Shown here one piece after another: positions 41,716 through 43,511 of a DNA stretch of 43,511 bases; position 1 is the stretch's first letter, and each line of letters opens with the position of its first letter. The notes beneath the pieces were generated by a model, which saw only the letters and a list, made by a program, of their open reading frames with translations, did no database searches and was not told where the DNA came from. This stretch comes from Thauera terpenica 58Eu (GTDB lineage Bacteria > Pseudomonadota > Gammaproteobacteria > Burkholderiales > Rhodocyclaceae): the NCBI RefSeq assembly GCF_000443165.1, contig NZ_ATJV01000057.1, forward strand, positions 1-43,511. Direction: 5' to 3'. The position numbers and the translations under genes were made by a program.

Positions 41716-41850
41716 GGTTTGCAGGGTTTGCGGTTCGCACCTGACGGCGCGGGTCGATGGGTTGAATTCCGCATCAGCGCGGGCCTGTGCGGGATAGCGG
41801 TAACGCAGAAGGTGCGAACCTGGGTGCGTACCCGGTTTGCAGGTTTGCAC
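41716..41850. repeat. GTTTGCA/GTTCGCACC repeat cluster
   Basis: GGTTTGCAGGGTTTGCGG then GTTCGCACCT (41733-41742); its exact reverse complement AGGTGCGAAC at 41810-41819; then GGTTTGCAGGTTTGCACC near 41833-41850. Repeats are spaced by about 10-11 bp within groups, one helical turn. Confidence 0.65.
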
Positions 41851-42054
41851 CCCGTCCGCGCGGAAAATGGCCAGGGACAAAAACTCAATGCTGGTGCGGG
41901 GTTGCGGCTGATTTGCCGCCTGAATTGCAGAAATCGGCCCACGAGCGAACCAGATTCGGTGACCGTGGAAAAGCCAGTACTGGCGGGGACTTGCGACCGT
42001 TGATGGTCAAAAACCGGGCAAAACGGTGAGGGTGCGCAAAAGCGCGATGAAAAC

Positions 42055-42155
42055 CGTCTGACGCATCGGACACATCTCTACGTAACTCTCTATACGCGTG
42101 CGCGTGTGCGCGCCTCACGGGAAATTACGACAACCTGTGTCCGATGCGTCAGACG
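42055..42155. repeat. 20-bp perfect inverted repeat flanking a Z-DNA-prone tract
   Basis: Arm 1 CGTCTGACGCATCGGACACA (42055-42074) and its exact reverse complement (42136-42155) are 61 bp apart. Between them lies an alternating purine-pyrimidine stretch ACGCGTGCGCGTGTGCGCGC (42094-42113). The arms start about 50 bp beyond the end of the DUF3489 gene. Confidence 0.9.
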
Positions 42156-42206
42156 CGCCTGGGTATCGGCAAGGGCCTCCAGAAACTGGACACCCTTGGC
42201 GGCAGA

Positions 42207-42692
42207 TCAGACCATCCGGTATACCTGCTCGCCGCTGTTGTTGTGGGCCAGCACCACGTTCAGGCCGAGCTTCTTGCGCAGCATCCCGGAAATCGCCCCA
42301 CGCACGGTGTGCGGCTGCCAGCCGGTCGCCAGCATCAGTTGCAGGCTGGTCGCACCCTGCGGGCGACGCAGCGCCACGACCATCGCGGCGAGTTTGGTGC
42401 CTGATCGCACCGGGATGCCCTCCAGAAGCTGGAGATCGTCGATGGTGTCCATCGGCTGGACGTCATCCAGCGGTGCTGGTCGCTGCTGGCCGATGGCCGC
42501 GTAGCCCGCGTCGGTCATGACGTGGCCGTCGTCGGCAGGCTCGATCCACCCGCGCTGCAGCAGTGAGGTCAGCACCTTGACCCGTGCGCCGCCGCGCAGC
42601 GTGTCGGGCGGGATCACTCGCCCATCAGGACGGCGGGCGGCAGTGCGGAGCAGCAGGCTTTGAGCCGGGGAGAGTTTGAGCAGGGTCTCCAT
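42207..42692 (-). CDS. DUF3489 protein
   Basis: 161 residues from the ATG at 42692 with GGAGG 5 bases upstream; a GTG at 42707, overlapping the stop of the upstream gene, is possible too. The C-terminal DUF3489 domain is clear: RSGTKLAAMVVALRRPQGAT followed by LQLMLATGWQPHTVRGAISG and MLRKKLGLNVV, a winged helix-turn-helix. The N-terminal half is a second helical/winged domain. It likely binds DNA and is typical of prophage-like islands. Confidence 0.88.
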   Translation of the reverse strand: METLLKLSPAQSLLLRTAARRPDGRVIPPDTLRGGARVKVLTSLLQRGWIEPADDGHVMTDAGYAAIGQQRPAPLDDVQPMDTIDDLQLLEGIPVRSGTKLAAMVVALRRPQGATSLQLMLATGWQPHTVRGAISGMLRKKLGLNVVLAHNNSGEQVYRMV

Positions 42693-42703
42693 CATGGCCT
42701 CCG

Positions 42704-42907
42704 TCACTCGGCCTGGCCGTCGAAGATCGCCAGCAGGTCATCCAGCGCCTGATCCACCCGCCCGAGGTCACCGACGTGGCCCCAGTGGATGGCGTCCGGA
42801 TCGTGGCCGAAGTGGTCGTCGGCCAGTTGCCGCAGGGCCTCGACCTTGTCGAGGATCATCGGCAGGCGCTGGAGGTAGGTGTCGAGGGCGGTGGACTGGG
42901 CGGTCAT
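42704..42907 (-). CDS. Small hypothetical protein upstream of DUF3489
   Basis: 67 residues from the ATG at 42907 with GGAG 6 bases upstream. Helical and acidic (LPMILDKVEALRQLADDHFG, then DPDAIHWGHVGDLGRVDQAL). The stop is coupled to the DUF3489 start (GTGA). I recognise it as a frequent companion of DUF3489 genes but not as a characterised family. Confidence 0.75.
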   Translation of the reverse strand: MTAQSTALDTYLQRLPMILDKVEALRQLADDHFGHDPDAIHWGHVGDLGRVDQALDDLLAIFDGQAE

Positions 42908-43089
42908 GGCTGGCTCCTTGGTTGGTGGATGACGCCACCATTCACGCGCTGAACGATCAAGAAGCCAAGCGTCCATCGGATGCTTTTTGCATCGAAATCT
43001 GGCTGACCCAGCCTGTAGCTGATAAATTATGGTCTTTACGACCGATTGCGACTTTATGCCACCCGTCTTTCATCAACTGGAGACCTTCC

Positions 43090-43281
43090 ATGAGTGAGCC
43101 ATGGGTGTCTGTCGAACAGATTGCCGAGCACTTGGGCGTCACGCGCGATTCCATCTACCGCTGGATCGACCGCAAGCATCTGCCCGCGCACCGCGTCGGG
43201 CGTCTGTGGAAGTTCAAAGTGTCCGAAGTTGATGAATGGGTGCGTGCAGGTGGTGCCGACGAGCACAAAGAACAGGAATGA
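43090..43281 (+). CDS. Excisionase-type helix-turn-helix protein
   Basis: 63 residues: WVSVEQIAEHLGVTRDSIYR then WIDRKHLPAHRVGRLWKFKV followed by SEVDEWVRAGG, the MerR-like winged helix of the excisionase family. It is 12 bp upstream of an hsdR-like gene on the same strand and is commonly found in front of restriction operons, where it may control expression. Its 182-bp upstream gap is AT-richer than the flanks and probably holds a divergent promoter. Confidence 0.9.
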   Translation: MSEPWVSVEQIAEHLGVTRDSIYRWIDRKHLPAHRVGRLWKFKVSEVDEWVRAGGADEHKEQE

Positions 43282-43293
43282 GGGAGCGACCAC

Positions 43294-43491
43294 GTGGCCT
43301 ACAACGAAGCCGAAACTCGCTATGAGTTGATCGACCCGATCTTGCGGGAGAAGGGCTACCGCCAGTGGCGCGTCAAGCTCGAAACGCCTGCGCCTGTCGA
43401 ACCCACGGGCAACAAGGGGCGCCGTCGGCGTTGGTGCACTATTAACAAACGCTTATATAACAATGGCCTAGATTCTGAGATTTTGGCATGA
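43294..43491 (+). pseudogene. hsdR: Type I restriction enzyme HsdR, N-terminal fragment, interrupted
   Basis: The frame starts at GTG 43294 and encodes an HsdR N-terminus (NEAETRYELIDPILREKGYR, then VKLETPAPVEPTGNKGRRR). After about codon 45 (near 43430) family members continue with a GRTDY motif; here it changes to WCTINKRLYNNGL and stops at 43489-43491. The DNA from 43430 is strongly AT-rich and unlike the island, so a foreign sequence appears to begin there. HsdR is the ATP-dependent translocase/nuclease of type I systems. Whether the rest of the operon continues beyond the window cannot be seen. Confidence 0.7.
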
Positions 43492-43511
43492 TTCGCCCCT
43501 TTCCCCCGTCC

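Larger units (their letters stand above)
41377..42206. other. 830-bp repeat-rich region without a convincing gene
   Basis: Both strands have short open frames here, but none has ribosome-binding sites, codon use or similarity I trust. In order, the region holds a 14-bp inverted repeat (41531-41582), module copy B (41631-41686), a cluster of GTTTGCA/GTTCGCA repeats (41716-41850), and a 20-bp inverted repeat around a Z-DNA-prone tract (42055-42155). This density of repeats suggests an origin, att region or multi-site regulatory zone. Confidence 0.6.

Noticed and set aside
41458-41880. Minus-strand frame of 140 codons in the repeat region
   Set aside because: It spans the inverted repeat and the inverted module, its composition is atypical, and the repeated blocks explain the sequence better than coding does.

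Overview
The window looks like a chromosomal segment of a GC-rich betaproteobacterium, most plausibly Rhodocyclales (Thauera/Azoarcus-like). This is inferred from the flagellar gene set, the aceE-aceF-lpdA operon whose lpdA carries its own lipoyl domain, and the folD-purE-purK-sua5 order; no search was run.

Layout. 1-1100: a scar region with a 5'-truncated TetR regulator, a 54-bp dyad with the form of a collapsed insertion sequence (6-bp flanking direct repeat), and an orphan terminator. 1124-11978: a minus-strand late flagellar cluster, read in the order flagellin (sigma-54-like promoter), flagellin, flaG, fliD, fliS, fliT, fliK-like, flhB C-domain-like, and two YcgR-type PilZ proteins: filament, cap, chaperones, export-switch factors, then c-di-GMP brakes. 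12177-16000: small accessory genes, namely two nearly identical Uma2 genes around a ribbon-helix-helix-like gene, a GrpB protein, a Phd/VapC pair, a DUF2442 gene and a DUF4160-like remnant. 16036-22454: pyruvate dehydrogenase operon (minus) with a good sigma-70 promoter. 22599-27454: a Liv-type binding protein divergent from a PAS histidine kinase/FixJ-type regulator pair. 27521-33065: CPA1 K+/H+ antiporter, then folD-purE-purK-sua5.

33163-43511: a tRNA-Ala(CGC) gene marks the junction to an integrated island. It holds a RelB/YafQ pair, a large serine recombinase coupled by ATGA overlaps to a DUF2924 gene and a small helix-turn-helix gene, an unusual ATPase, an AlpA regulator, several unknown genes, a DUF3489 gene, and the start of a type I restriction operon whose hsdR departs from the family after about 45 codons in AT-rich DNA. 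About 830 bp without a convincing gene (41377-42206) and a smaller gap (37104-37265) hold dense repeats: a module of about 85 bp present twice in opposite orientation, a motif shared with the ATPase coding sequence, a 20-bp inverted repeat around a Z-DNA-prone tract, and GTTTGCA/GTTCGCA clusters. This DNA layer is the least explained and most interesting part of the window.
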